42,721 nt of DNA, taken from positions 1-42,721 of the forward strand of contig REEQ01000047.1 in assembly GCA_007695005.1 (NCBI GenBank), read 5' to 3'. Numbering within the stretch: the stretch's first letter is position 1; each line of letters begins with the position of its first letter. The notes under the pieces are model-generated. The model made no database searches, had not been told where the DNA came from, and saw nothing but the letters and a program-made list of their open reading frames with translations. Source of the DNA: Wenzhouxiangellaceae bacterium (lineage in GTDB: Bacteria; Pseudomonadota; Gammaproteobacteria; Xanthomonadales; Wenzhouxiangellaceae). This document shows positions 17,579 to 25,698 of the stretch, in pieces. The position numbers and the translations under genes were made by a program.

Positions 17579-18498
17579 GTGACAAGCCTGGCGCGCTATT
17601 CCGCGAGCCTGCGATCATCGCCCGTGATCTTGGTGATGAGGACCTGGATCCGGTGTTGCGCAATGCACCGGACTGGACTGTCCTGACCTACCGCATTCTG
17701 CTGGCCTGTCTGGCGATTGCTGTTGTGTTTGCCATGGTGGCTCGCATCAACAACTATGCCGACGGCACCGGCGTGGTTCTGCTGGGCAGCGATGCGCGCA
17801 TCGTCGCGCGCGAAGCGGGCACCGTGGAAGCGGTTCGTGTCGCCAGTGGCGACTGGGTCGAGGCCGGTGATGTCCTGGTCGAATTGCACGCTCGTCGCGA
17901 GCGTGATCAGTTGGCGCTGGCCGAGCAGAACTACGCCGATGCGGTGCGGCGCTGGCTGTTGTCGTATCAGGACGCTGACCAGGTCGTTCAAACCCGCTCG
18001 GAACTGCGCCGGGCCCAGGCTCAGCTTGAGGAGCTGGTGGTGCGGGCAAGCGTCTCCGGCCCGGTCAACGATATTCGCGTGCGTGCCGGCCAGCCGGTCG
18101 TTGCCGGCCAGGTATTGCTGACTCAGGGTGCGGGCGTGGGACAGGGTGGAGTGAGTCTGTTCCTGCCCGGTCACTATCGTCCGCGACTGGCCCCAGGGCA
18201 ATTGGTTTCGCTTGAGTTTCCTGGTCATACCCATTCGCGGATGACGCTGGAGTTGGCTCATGTCGACGGTGAGCTGATCGGTGTCGAAGAGGCCAGGGGT
18301 CGGGTGGGATTCGGTCTGGGAGAAAGCCTGGAGCTCAGCGGTGCGCTGGTCCGGGCCGAGGCGCGCTTGCTGGAACCGGTTTTTGTCTACCAGGGGCGCG
18401 AGTACCCGCTGCATGACGGCATGATCGTCACCGCCCAGGTACTGATCGGGTCTGAGCCCCTGGCTTATGTCTTGATCCCCGGCCTGCGGCAGAACTGA
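17575..18498 (+). CDS. HlyD-family membrane-anchored adaptor (second of two)
   Basis: 307-residue adaptor with a cytoplasmic N-terminus, one transmembrane helix (about 41-59), a lipoyl half-motif GTVEAVRVASGDWVEAGD, a shorter helical hairpin, the returning lipoyl half SGPVNDIRVRAGQPVVAGQ and a beta-barrel region. This is the architecture of adaptors paired with bacteriocin ABC exporters, and it lies directly before one. The ATG at 17575 overlaps the previous stop as ATGA; the frame continues upstream, but that part is the out-of-frame reading of the first adaptor. Its stop is one base before the lanT start. Confidence 0.87.
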   Translation: MSDKPGALFREPAIIARDLGDEDLDPVLRNAPDWTVLTYRILLACLAIAVVFAMVARINNYADGTGVVLLGSDARIVAREAGTVEAVRVASGDWVEAGDVLVELHARRERDQLALAEQNYADAVRRWLLSYQDADQVVQTRSELRRAQAQLEELVVRASVSGPVNDIRVRAGQPVVAGQVLLTQGAGVGQGGVSLFLPGHYRPRLAPGQLVSLEFPGHTHSRMTLELAHVDGELIGVEEARGRVGFGLGESLELSGALVRAEARLLEPVFVYQGREYPLHDGMIVTAQVLIGSEPLAYVLIPGLRQN

Positions 18499-18499
18499 C

Positions 18500-20731
18500 A
18501 TGAAGCCGATTGGAGAGTTGAACAAGCGCTTCGGCGCGCTGGGCCGGATTTCCTTGAGGCAACGCCGAATTCCGCATGTCGTGCAGCAGCAGCACTCTGA
18601 CTGCGGGCCGGCATGCCTGGCCATGGTGCTTGGTTTGCATGGACGCAAGGTCAGCCTTGAGGAAATGGTCGAGGCCTGCGGCACCGTGCGTCAGGGTACC
18701 AGCGCCCATGTGCTGCTCAATGTCGCCCGTCAGCACGGGCTGATCGGAAGAGGGGTGAAGATTTCAGACAACCTGGCAGAGCTGCGCTTCCTGCCTCGCG
18801 GCAGCATTCTGCACTGGAAGTTTCACCATTATGTGGTGCTCGACGAGCTGCTTGATGACGCCATCGTGGTGATGGACCCGGCGCGCGGTCGGGTGACCGT
18901 GCCAATGGCGGAGGTCAACAAGTCGCTGACCGGTGTCGCCCTGACCTTCGAGCAATCCAAGGACTTTGCGCCCGGTGGCAAGGACAAGTCCAGCCTGCGG
19001 CCGTTTTTCCGCCTGATTCTTGATGACAGTTCAGTCCTGCAGCGCGTGGTCGTGGTTTCCTTTGCCTTGCAGTTGTTCGCCCTGGGGCTGCCCTTGATGA
19101 CCGGTGTGCTGGTTGATCGCATTGTCCCGCGGCAGGATTACGACCTGCTGATGGTTATCCTGCTGGGCGTCGCGCTGGCCTTCGCGTTTCGTTTTCTGTG
19201 CAGCCTGTTGCGCAGCTATTCGCTGCTTTATTTACGCACCCGGCTGGATGCGGTGCTGACCTTCAACTTTCTGGATCACCTGATCAGTCTGCCGTTCGAC
19301 TTCTTCGATCGGCGTCGGTCTGGCGATCTGGTCATCAAGATGAACAGCAATCGCGCTGTGCGCGACGTCTTGACCAACAGTTCGGTCTCCGCGGTCCTCG
19401 ACGGCGGCATGCTGGTGTTTGCACTGTTGGTGCTGTTCATCGGTTCGCTGCCGCTGGCCCTGATCGTGTTGGCTTTAGCCGGCATCCAGAGCCTGGTCTA
19501 CCTGACGACCCGGCGCTACTACCGTTCCCTGCATCTTGACCAGCTGATTGCCCAGAGTCGTGCTCAGGGCCTTCAGATGCAAATGCTGACCGCCATCGAG
19601 CCGCTGAAAACATCCGGCCGGGAGCATGTGGCGGCCGAGCGCTGGGCAGATGCCTACGTCGACGAGCTCAATATCGTGCTCAGGCGAGGGCGCCTGGAGG
19701 CCTGGACCAATGCCATTCGCGATGGCGTGGTCAATTTCGGTCCTTTGCTGTTTCTCGCCGCCGGTGCCTACATGGTGCTGGCCGGCAGCTTGTCGCTGGG
19801 CATGCTGCTGGCGCTGAGCATGGTTGCAACGAACGTGTTGCAGCCGTTCAACCAGCTGCTGGATACCGGGTTTGAGCTGCAAAAAATGCGCAGTCATCTC
19901 GAGCGCATCAATGACATTTTCGGTGCTGCGAAGGAACGCGAGGGCCGAGCCTGGTTGCCGCCGCCAGCGCTGTCTGGCGCGGTCAAGGTCGAACAGCTGG
20001 CTTTCAGCTATGACCGGGCCCGGACGCCGGTGTTGCGCCAGGTCAGTTTCGAGGCGCGCCCGGGCGACTTCATTGGTATCGTCGGACAATCCGGCTCGGG
20101 CAAATCAACGCTGGCGCGGCTGCTGGCCGGCCTGTATCTGCCCGAGTCAGGCAGGATCCTGTTTGATGAGCTGGATATCCGGCAGCTGGATCTCGAAGCC
20201 ACTCGTCAGCAGATTGGCATCATCACCCAGGACGTATTTCTGCTCCAGGGCAGCGTTCGGGAAAATATTGCCTATGGCCAGCAGGGTGCATCGCTGGCCG
20301 ATATCCAGAAAGCGGCGCGCCTGGCTTGCATCGACGACGATATTCAGGCATTGCCGCTGGGCTATCACACCCAGATCGGTGATGGCGCCAGCGGGCTGTC
20401 CGGGGGTCAGCGCCAGCGTATTGCCCTGGCCCGGGCCCTGTTTCGCGATCCGAAAATGCTGATCCTTGATGAAGCGACCAGTGCGCTGGACAGCATTACC
20501 GAGGCCAGGGTCTATCGCCAGATCGAACAGCTCAAGGCTACCCGCATCGTCATAGCCCATCGCATGAGCACCATTCGCGGCGCTGACCAGATTCTGGTGA
20601 TGGCGGATGGCGAGATCGTTGAACGCGGCAGGCATGAGGAGTTGATGGCGCGCGGTGGTCGTTACCAGCAGATGTATACAGCGCAGTCTGAACGCCGAGG
20701 CAAGCCGGACAGGCAACATGTCGCAGGATAA
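18500..20731 (+). CDS. lanT: Peptidase-containing ABC exporter (LanT-type, C39 domain)
   Basis: 743-residue inner-membrane transporter that cuts the double-glycine leader and exports the mature peptide. The N-terminal C39 domain has oxyanion Gln29, catalytic Cys35 (HSDCGPAC), His110 (FHHYVVL) and Asp126 (VMDPARG), so it looks active rather than a degenerate CLD. The membrane domain spans about 165-450. The nucleotide-binding domain has Walker A GQSGSGKST (529-537), signature LSGGQ (633-637), Walker B MLILDEATSALD and the H-loop IVIAHRMST. This matches the GG site in lanA, which is transcribed divergently. The stop overlaps the next gene by 14 bases. Confidence 0.96.
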   Translation: MKPIGELNKRFGALGRISLRQRRIPHVVQQQHSDCGPACLAMVLGLHGRKVSLEEMVEACGTVRQGTSAHVLLNVARQHGLIGRGVKISDNLAELRFLPRGSILHWKFHHYVVLDELLDDAIVVMDPARGRVTVPMAEVNKSLTGVALTFEQSKDFAPGGKDKSSLRPFFRLILDDSSVLQRVVVVSFALQLFALGLPLMTGVLVDRIVPRQDYDLLMVILLGVALAFAFRFLCSLLRSYSLLYLRTRLDAVLTFNFLDHLISLPFDFFDRRRSGDLVIKMNSNRAVRDVLTNSSVSAVLDGGMLVFALLVLFIGSLPLALIVLALAGIQSLVYLTTRRYYRSLHLDQLIAQSRAQGLQMQMLTAIEPLKTSGREHVAAERWADAYVDELNIVLRRGRLEAWTNAIRDGVVNFGPLLFLAAGAYMVLAGSLSLGMLLALSMVATNVLQPFNQLLDTGFELQKMRSHLERINDIFGAAKEREGRAWLPPPALSGAVKVEQLAFSYDRARTPVLRQVSFEARPGDFIGIVGQSGSGKSTLARLLAGLYLPESGRILFDELDIRQLDLEATRQQIGIITQDVFLLQGSVRENIAYGQQGASLADIQKAARLACIDDDIQALPLGYHTQIGDGASGLSGGQRQRIALARALFRDPKMLILDEATSALDSITEARVYRQIEQLKATRIVIAHRMSTIRGADQILVMADGEIVERGRHEELMARGGRYQQMYTAQSERRGKPDRQHVAG

Positions 20732-21125
20732 TAGTGGCCCGACCGAGGAGGCCTGGCTGGTAGCCCTGTCTGCGCTGGTGATCCCGCCTGAGGTGGGCGC
20801 TGGCGAAGGCGCGGACGGCGTTGAGGATTATCTTCGTAAACTTCTGTTCAGGCCGCGCGGACAGTTGCTCGGCCTGCTCGTCGCGCAGCTGCGCTCAGCG
20901 CTGGGAGAGACTGGCGCGGGCGATTTTCCGAACCGCCCAACGGTCGAACGAGAGCAGATCCTGAGGCAGCTGATTGAACAGGCGGATGCGCCGCTGCGTC
21001 GCGCCTGGTCCATGTTTATTGAATTTTGCGTCGAGGCCTGGCTCTGCGATCCGGCTCGCGGAGGTAATCGCCAAGGGCAGGGCTGGCAGAGGGTTGGCAT
21101 GTCGGGACCGGGCAGGGCGCCATAA
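20718..21125 (+). CDS. Gluconate 2-dehydrogenase subunit 3-like small protein
   Basis: 135-residue protein placed directly before a GMC flavoprotein, as the small subunit is in gluconate, fructose and sorbitol dehydrogenase operons. Its C-terminal stretch DPARGGNRQGQGWQRVGMSG matches the family pattern (P-x-x-GGN-x-x-x-G-W-x-x-x-G), and the upstream helices (ALSALVIPPEVGAGEGADGV, then YLRKLLF) also fit. Unlike many family members it has no Tat signal, so the complex is probably cytoplasmic and could act before export. The start is ATG at 20718 inside the end of lanT; translation is probably coupled. It ends two bases before the GMC gene. The partner and substrate are inferred from context. 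Confidence 0.78.
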   Translation: MSQDNSGPTEEAWLVALSALVIPPEVGAGEGADGVEDYLRKLLFRPRGQLLGLLVAQLRSALGETGAGDFPNRPTVEREQILRQLIEQADAPLRRAWSMFIEFCVEAWLCDPARGGNRQGQGWQRVGMSGPGRAP

Positions 21126-21127
21126 GG

Positions 21128-22738
21128 ATGAGCGAGCCAATCCCCGATGCCGTGATTGTCGGCGCCGGCGCTGGCGGTGCCGCCATGGCCTGGTCTCTTT
21201 GCCGGGCCGGGTGGCAGGTGTTGCTGCTCGAGCGCGGGCCCGATCACGCGCGCGAGGATTACCAACCCGATGAAATCAGCGTCCTGCGCGAGGGTTTCCT
21301 GCAACCCGATCAGGGTGCTTTTCATTGGGTCAGCACGGGTGCTGACGGCAGCTCACCCTTTCCGAGCACCCTGGGCTGGACGGCGAGTTGTGTCGGTGGC
21401 GGGACTGTGCATATGGGCGGATTTCTGTACCGTTTCCACCCTGTCGATTTTCGCATGCGCTCGATCATGGGCGATGTGCCTGACCTCGCCGACTGGCCGT
21501 TCTCCTACCAGGACCTGGAACCCTACTATCAGACTGCCGAAGGCCTGATCGGAGTCGCCGGCGACGGCAGTACTCGCTATGTGCCCCGCTCCGGACCGCA
21601 TCCGCTGCCGCCGCTGGCTGCGCATCCTCTCAGTGAGCGACTGCGCGAGACTTGCACGACCATGGGCTTGGCACCCTTCGTGACCCCACGCGCGGTCAAC
21701 TCCATTGCCTACCAGGGGCGGCCAGCCTGTCAGTATTGCGATGCCTGTGCCGGTTACGGCTGCCCGATCGGGGCCAAGGGTAGTGCCCAGGAGACCCTGG
21801 TTCGGAGCGCGCTGCGTACCGGTCGACTGCAGCTGCGCACCGGCATGGTTGCCAGCGAGATCTGCCTGGATCGCACTGGCAAGGCCGATGCTGTCATTTG
21901 CATTGACCGGGAAAGTCGACAGTCGTTGCGCTTCCGGGGGCGCCACATCATTGTCAGCTGTTCGGCGGTCGAGTCGGCTCGGCTGCTGCTGCTGAGTCGT
22001 TCTGGGCGGTACCCTGATGGACTGGGCAATGACAACGGACTGGTCGGGCGTCATCTTCAATTCCATGGCACGACCTTCGGCAGCGCAAGGCTGGAACGGC
22101 TGGGGGATTGGCATCCGTTCCTGAACCTGTCGGTCGCCGACTATTATCTCGGCGGCGAGGGCCTGGGAGGACTGCCGAAGGGCGGGATGCTTCGCTTCGA
22201 CATGCTGGGCCGCTTGCCGCTGCGACGTGCGCTGGACTTTCTCGGCCGGCAGCCAGCGCCACTTTGGGGTGAGCAGCTGGTGGCCGATCTTCGCCGTGAG
22301 CTGGGAGATTTCGACCGTATCGAATACGAGGCTTTTCACGACTATCTGCCTAGTCCGGGCACTTGGGTGGGTCTGGATGAGGGGCGGCTGGACGGCTATG
22401 GTCTGCCCTCGGCGCACATCCGCCTCGACAGCTGCGCACTGCGCAGACGCAGCGGTGAACTGCTCGCCGAGCGGGCTGCCGAAATTCTGGGCCGGCTGGG
22501 TGCTGACGACATCGTGCACGATGCGGTGGGTGCAACATCGTCCTACCTGGTGCATGGCAGCTGCCGGGCGGGAGATGATCCCGAGACCAGCGTGCTTGAT
22601 CCGTGGTGCCGTGTGCATGCTGTGCCCAATTTGCATGTGGTCGACGGCAGTTTCATGCCGACATCGGGTGGTGCTTCGCCGACGCTGACCATCGTTGCCA
22701 ATGCCTTGCGCGTGGGGCATCATCTGGTCAAGTCCTGA
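21128..22738 (+). CDS. GMC-family FAD-dependent oxidoreductase
   Basis: 536-residue flavoenzyme. The FAD-binding Rossmann motif GAGAGG is at 12-17, with the ribose-binding Glu36 after VLLLERG. A second FAD contact region is LGWTASCVGGGTVHMGG, and the C-terminal GMC signature runs from VHGSCRAGDDPETSVLDP to VVDGSFMPTSGGASPTLT. The catalytic His is probably His476; the usual Asn-Pro of the second active-site position reads Ser517-Pro518. A Cys cluster, CQYCDACAGYGC, is typical of the gluconate dehydrogenase large-subunit branch. No signal peptide or haem-binding subunit is present. In this operon it most plausibly oxidises the lanthipeptide or a cofactor; the substrate is unknown. Confidence 0.9.
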   Translation: MSEPIPDAVIVGAGAGGAAMAWSLCRAGWQVLLLERGPDHAREDYQPDEISVLREGFLQPDQGAFHWVSTGADGSSPFPSTLGWTASCVGGGTVHMGGFLYRFHPVDFRMRSIMGDVPDLADWPFSYQDLEPYYQTAEGLIGVAGDGSTRYVPRSGPHPLPPLAAHPLSERLRETCTTMGLAPFVTPRAVNSIAYQGRPACQYCDACAGYGCPIGAKGSAQETLVRSALRTGRLQLRTGMVASEICLDRTGKADAVICIDRESRQSLRFRGRHIIVSCSAVESARLLLLSRSGRYPDGLGNDNGLVGRHLQFHGTTFGSARLERLGDWHPFLNLSVADYYLGGEGLGGLPKGGMLRFDMLGRLPLRRALDFLGRQPAPLWGEQLVADLRRELGDFDRIEYEAFHDYLPSPGTWVGLDEGRLDGYGLPSAHIRLDSCALRRRSGELLAERAAEILGRLGADDIVHDAVGATSSYLVHGSCRAGDDPETSVLDPWCRVHAVPNLHVVDGSFMPTSGGASPTLTIVANALRVGHHLVKS

Positions 22739-22749
22739 AGGAGAACCCC

Positions 22750-23700
22750 ATGAGCACATCCGGCACGGACGCTGATGCTGCCCTGGACCGTAATTGTCCG
22801 ATCATCGATGGCCGGCGAGAATTCCAGCGTGTTTCGGCCCGCACCTCCGATGTGGGCGGCATCTCGGTGGCCCGCTTGCTGCCGCATCGACAGCGGCGCC
22901 TGATCGGCGCCTGGTGTTTTCTTGATCATGCCGGGCCGGCGAACTTTGACGATGGGCAGTCCGGCCTGATTGTTGGACCGCACCCGCACACATGCCTGCA
23001 GACCTTTACCTGGATGATTGCCGGCGAGGTGTTGCATCGTGACAGTTTGGGCTGCGAGCAGATCATTCGACCAGGTCAGGTCAATTTGATGACGGCCGGC
23101 CACGGCATCAGTCACATCGAGGAGACCGTGCCGGGTTGCAACCTGCTGCACGCTGCCCAGCTCTGGATCGCTCTGCCCCATGCCGAGCGCTTTATCGCAC
23201 CGCGTTTTGATCATTATCCCGAGCTGCCGGAGTTTGGTCTCGGTAAGCTGACAGCAACCCTGCTGGTTGGCGAGTATGCCGGCTTTGGTGCTCCGACCTT
23301 GAGGTTCTCGCCGCTGATCGCCATGGATCTGCAGTGGCGCGGGGCCGGACAGAATGCACTGGAACTGCGCCCGGATTTTGAATACGGCATTTTGCCGCTG
23401 GAAGGGGGTGGTCTGCATCTCGACGGCAGTGCCTTGGCCGTCGATGAGCTGGCGTACCTGGGTCAGGAGCGGGATTCGGTCAGGCTCGACTATTCCGGCG
23501 GCGGTCGAGCCCTGCTGATCGGTGGCGAGCCGCTGGATGCGGAGATCACGATCTGGTGGAATTTCGTTGCTCATTCCAAAGCCGATATCGAGCAGGCCCA
23601 GGATGACTGGAATGCCGCAGACAAACGCTTCGGGGAGATCACTGCGGCGCGTGGGCGCCGGCTTCAGCCGCCTGAGATTCCCTGGCGCCGCGATCGGTAA
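22750..23700 (+). CDS. Pirin-family cupin protein
   Basis: 316-residue bicupin of the pirin family, whose members include metal-dependent quercetin dioxygenases and regulatory proteins. The metal ligands are all present: His78 and His80 (PHPHT), His122 and Glu124 (GHGISHIEE). The second half (about 190-290) is the C-terminal cupin. The ATG at 22750 has AAGGAGA at 22738-22744, overlapping the GMC stop, so it is the last gene of the export/tailoring operon; an open frame extends further upstream but lies inside the GMC gene. A redox or dioxygenase role in peptide tailoring is possible, but a stress or regulatory role is equally open. It converges on the next gene with a 12-base gap. Confidence 0.9.
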   Translation: MSTSGTDADAALDRNCPIIDGRREFQRVSARTSDVGGISVARLLPHRQRRLIGAWCFLDHAGPANFDDGQSGLIVGPHPHTCLQTFTWMIAGEVLHRDSLGCEQIIRPGQVNLMTAGHGISHIEETVPGCNLLHAAQLWIALPHAERFIAPRFDHYPELPEFGLGKLTATLLVGEYAGFGAPTLRFSPLIAMDLQWRGAGQNALELRPDFEYGILPLEGGGLHLDGSALAVDELAYLGQERDSVRLDYSGGGRALLIGGEPLDAEITIWWNFVAHSKADIEQAQDDWNAADKRFGEITAARGRRLQPPEIPWRRDR

Positions 23701-23712
23701 GGCGGACGGTGC

Positions 23713-24636
23713 TCAGGCCGTCACGCCGTGTCCGAGTGCCAGGCGCTGGATCGGGTCCAGCTCGGCGTAGGGCCCGTTGAACGCATTCAGCTCGATGTGA
23801 TAGCGCGAATCCACCGGTGCGTCGGCGGCGAAGAAGTGAAAGGCCAACACCAGGCGATCGCGCTCATTACCACGGCTACCGAAGTGCAGGCAGCGTGAGC
23901 TGTCGAGCATGATGGCGCTGCCGGCCGGCCCGGTGGCCTGGCGGATTTCTTCCGGCTGGGTGCGAGCCAGCAGGTCTTCATCATTGACCCGGCCGCGCTT
24001 GTGCTTCATCTGTTCCCGGAGCGCTTCGGAGCGGTCACCGGGAAGAAAATGTACCGGGCCGCAGTCGGCAGTCACCTCCGAGCAGTTGAGCAGAATCTTG
24101 ACCTGGCGTCGGGCCAGTTCGTCAATATGCCAGCACTGCGACGAGGTCTGGCTGGCATTTGGCGGCGTCCACCAGAGCACCGCACCTTCCAGCCGTGGTA
24201 CCGAGCCCAGGTAATGAGCGGCGGCATCGACAATCGGCCGGGCCACCATCAGTTTGACCAGTTCGGGATGGGCAAGCAGCTCGTTGCCCGAGCGCACGCC
24301 CAGCAGAAAGCGCTTCGAGGGATTGCGCGCCAGCACTTCGTCGGCGTGGCCTTCGCCGCGGAATGACTCGAACAGGGCGGCACAACGCTCGGCCAGTTCG
24401 GTCAGCTCGGCGCTCTCGCCGCGGTCTACAAAACGCCAGCCGGTGTTCGGATCCAGGGCCAGCGGCCCTGGCTGGAATTCGCTCAGCAAGGCTCGCCGCT
24501 GTCCGATCTCCGGACCCAGACGTCGTCGCCGCAGCGCGCCCATGGTGCCGTGGACGACGCTTCTGGGCAGGCGCAGGCGCTTGTACAGAATGCGGTACAG
24601 CGAGCGGTCTCGGGGGGGCAGGCCGGTGATGTCCAA
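23713..24636 (-). CDS. Phytanoyl-CoA dioxygenase (PhyH)-like Fe(II)/2-oxoglutarate oxygenase
   Basis: 307-residue putative hydroxylase. The facial triad is visible as His-x-Asp in CWHIDEL and the distal His in CLHFGSRGNERDRLVLAF, where the following Arg would bind 2-oxoglutarate. No ATG fits the N-terminus; the best start is a TTG at 24636 with GGAG 9 bases upstream, just past the murB stop, making it the third gene of a pyrD-murB run. The substrate is unknown. It lies next to the lanthipeptide operon but on the opposite strand, so any role in modifying the peptide is speculative. Confidence 0.75.
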   Translation of the reverse strand: MDITGLPPRDRSLYRILYKRLRLPRSVVHGTMGALRRRRLGPEIGQRRALLSEFQPGPLALDPNTGWRFVDRGESAELTELAERCAALFESFRGEGHADEVLARNPSKRFLLGVRSGNELLAHPELVKLMVARPIVDAAAHYLGSVPRLEGAVLWWTPPNASQTSSQCWHIDELARRQVKILLNCSEVTADCGPVHFLPGDRSEALREQMKHKRGRVNDEDLLARTQPEEIRQATGPAGSAIMLDSSRCLHFGSRGNERDRLVLAFHFFAADAPVDSRYHIELNAFNGPYAELDPIQRLALGHGVTA

Positions 24637-24652
24637 CAGCGTGGTCTCCAGG

Positions 24653-25696
24653 TCAGGGGTTTCGGGCTGATCTCGCGATAGGACCGATCAGCATGGGCTC
24701 CGGTTCCAGCTCGACGCCGTATTCGTCGCCCACGGCGCCCTGGATGTGTTCGATCAGGTCAACAAGCTGGCCGGCGGTGGCCTGGCCATGATTGACCAGA
24801 ACCAGGGCATGATGCTGATAGACGCCGGCATCGCCGATGCGGTAACCACGAAAGCCCAGACGCTCGATCATCCAGCCAGCGGCGAGCTTGGTCCGGCCGT
24901 CGGGCATCTGCCAGTGGGGCATGCGCGGGAACTCCATCAGCAGGGCTTCCGCTGCAGCGGCAGCAAGTACGGGGTTTTTGAAAAAACTGCCGGCATTGGC
25001 CAGGCGGGCCGGATCGGGCAGGCGATGGCGGCGCAGGCGCATCACGGTTGCTGCGAGCTGGCGTGGGCTGGGCGTGGCCAACTGGCGCCTGGTCAGCTCG
25101 GCAGCGAGGCTGTCGTAGCCGGTATTGGGGGCAAATCGATGGGACAGCTTCAGGCTGATGGACAGGATCAGGAAGCGATCGCGATCGGCTGACTTGAAGC
25201 GGCTGTCGCGGTAACTGAGCCGGCAGTCGGCGGCAGAGAGCTCAACAATCTGATGATGCTGCCAGTCCCAGGCGGTCACCGAGGCCAGCACGCTTGACAG
25301 TTCGACCCCATAGGCGCCGATGTTCTGGATTGGGGCAGCGCCCACCGATCCGGGAATCATCGCCAGATTCTCCAGCCCGTGCAGGCCCCGGGCGATACAG
25401 TCCATGACCAGCCGGTGCCAGGACTCCCCGGCGCCGACATGAACCAGGCTGTAATCCTCATCCAGGCGCTGGACTTGCAGGCCGGTCAGGCGATTGAGCA
25501 GGACTCGGCCCGGCCAGTCATCAAGAAATATCGTGTTGGAGCCGCCGCCCAGCACCAGCAAGGGCAGGTCGTTGGCTGGCAGTTCGGCCAGTTGTTCCGG
25601 TGCGGTCAGCGTAATCAGCTCGCGCGCGCTGGCAGGCAGCCTGAACGTGCTCAAGGCTGACAGGTCGGCGTCGTGGATGATCGCCGCCGTGGCCAT
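24653..25696 (-). CDS. murB: UDP-N-acetylmuramate dehydrogenase (UDP-N-acetylenolpyruvoylglucosamine reductase)
   Basis: 347-residue FAD enzyme that reduces UDP-GlcNAc-enolpyruvate to UDP-MurNAc in peptidoglycan precursor synthesis. Typical features are the N-terminal STFRLPASARELI, the FAD-binding LLVLGGGSNTIF, GLENLAMIPGSVGAAPIQNIGAY (type I MurB, given here in part at about 105-127) and the active-site region NAGSFFKNP. The length fits type I enzymes. The ATG at 25696 starts two bases after the pyrD stop, indicating co-transcription. Confidence 0.96.
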   Translation of the reverse strand: MATAAIIHDADLSALSTFRLPASARELITLTAPEQLAELPANDLPLLVLGGGSNTIFLDDWPGRVLLNRLTGLQVQRLDEDYSLVHVGAGESWHRLVMDCIARGLHGLENLAMIPGSVGAAPIQNIGAYGVELSSVLASVTAWDWQHHQIVELSAADCRLSYRDSRFKSADRDRFLILSISLKLSHRFAPNTGYDSLAAELTRRQLATPSPRQLAATVMRLRRHRLPDPARLANAGSFFKNPVLAAAAAEALLMEFPRMPHWQMPDGRTKLAAGWMIERLGFRGYRIGDAGVYQHHALVLVNHGQATAGQLVDLIEHIQGAVGDEYGVELEPEPMLIGPIARSARNP

Positions 25697-25698
25697 CG

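Noticed and set aside
21353-22759. 468-codon minus-strand open frame opposite the GMC gene
   Set aside because: The plus-strand GMC motifs are intact and the antisense product shows no family resemblance.
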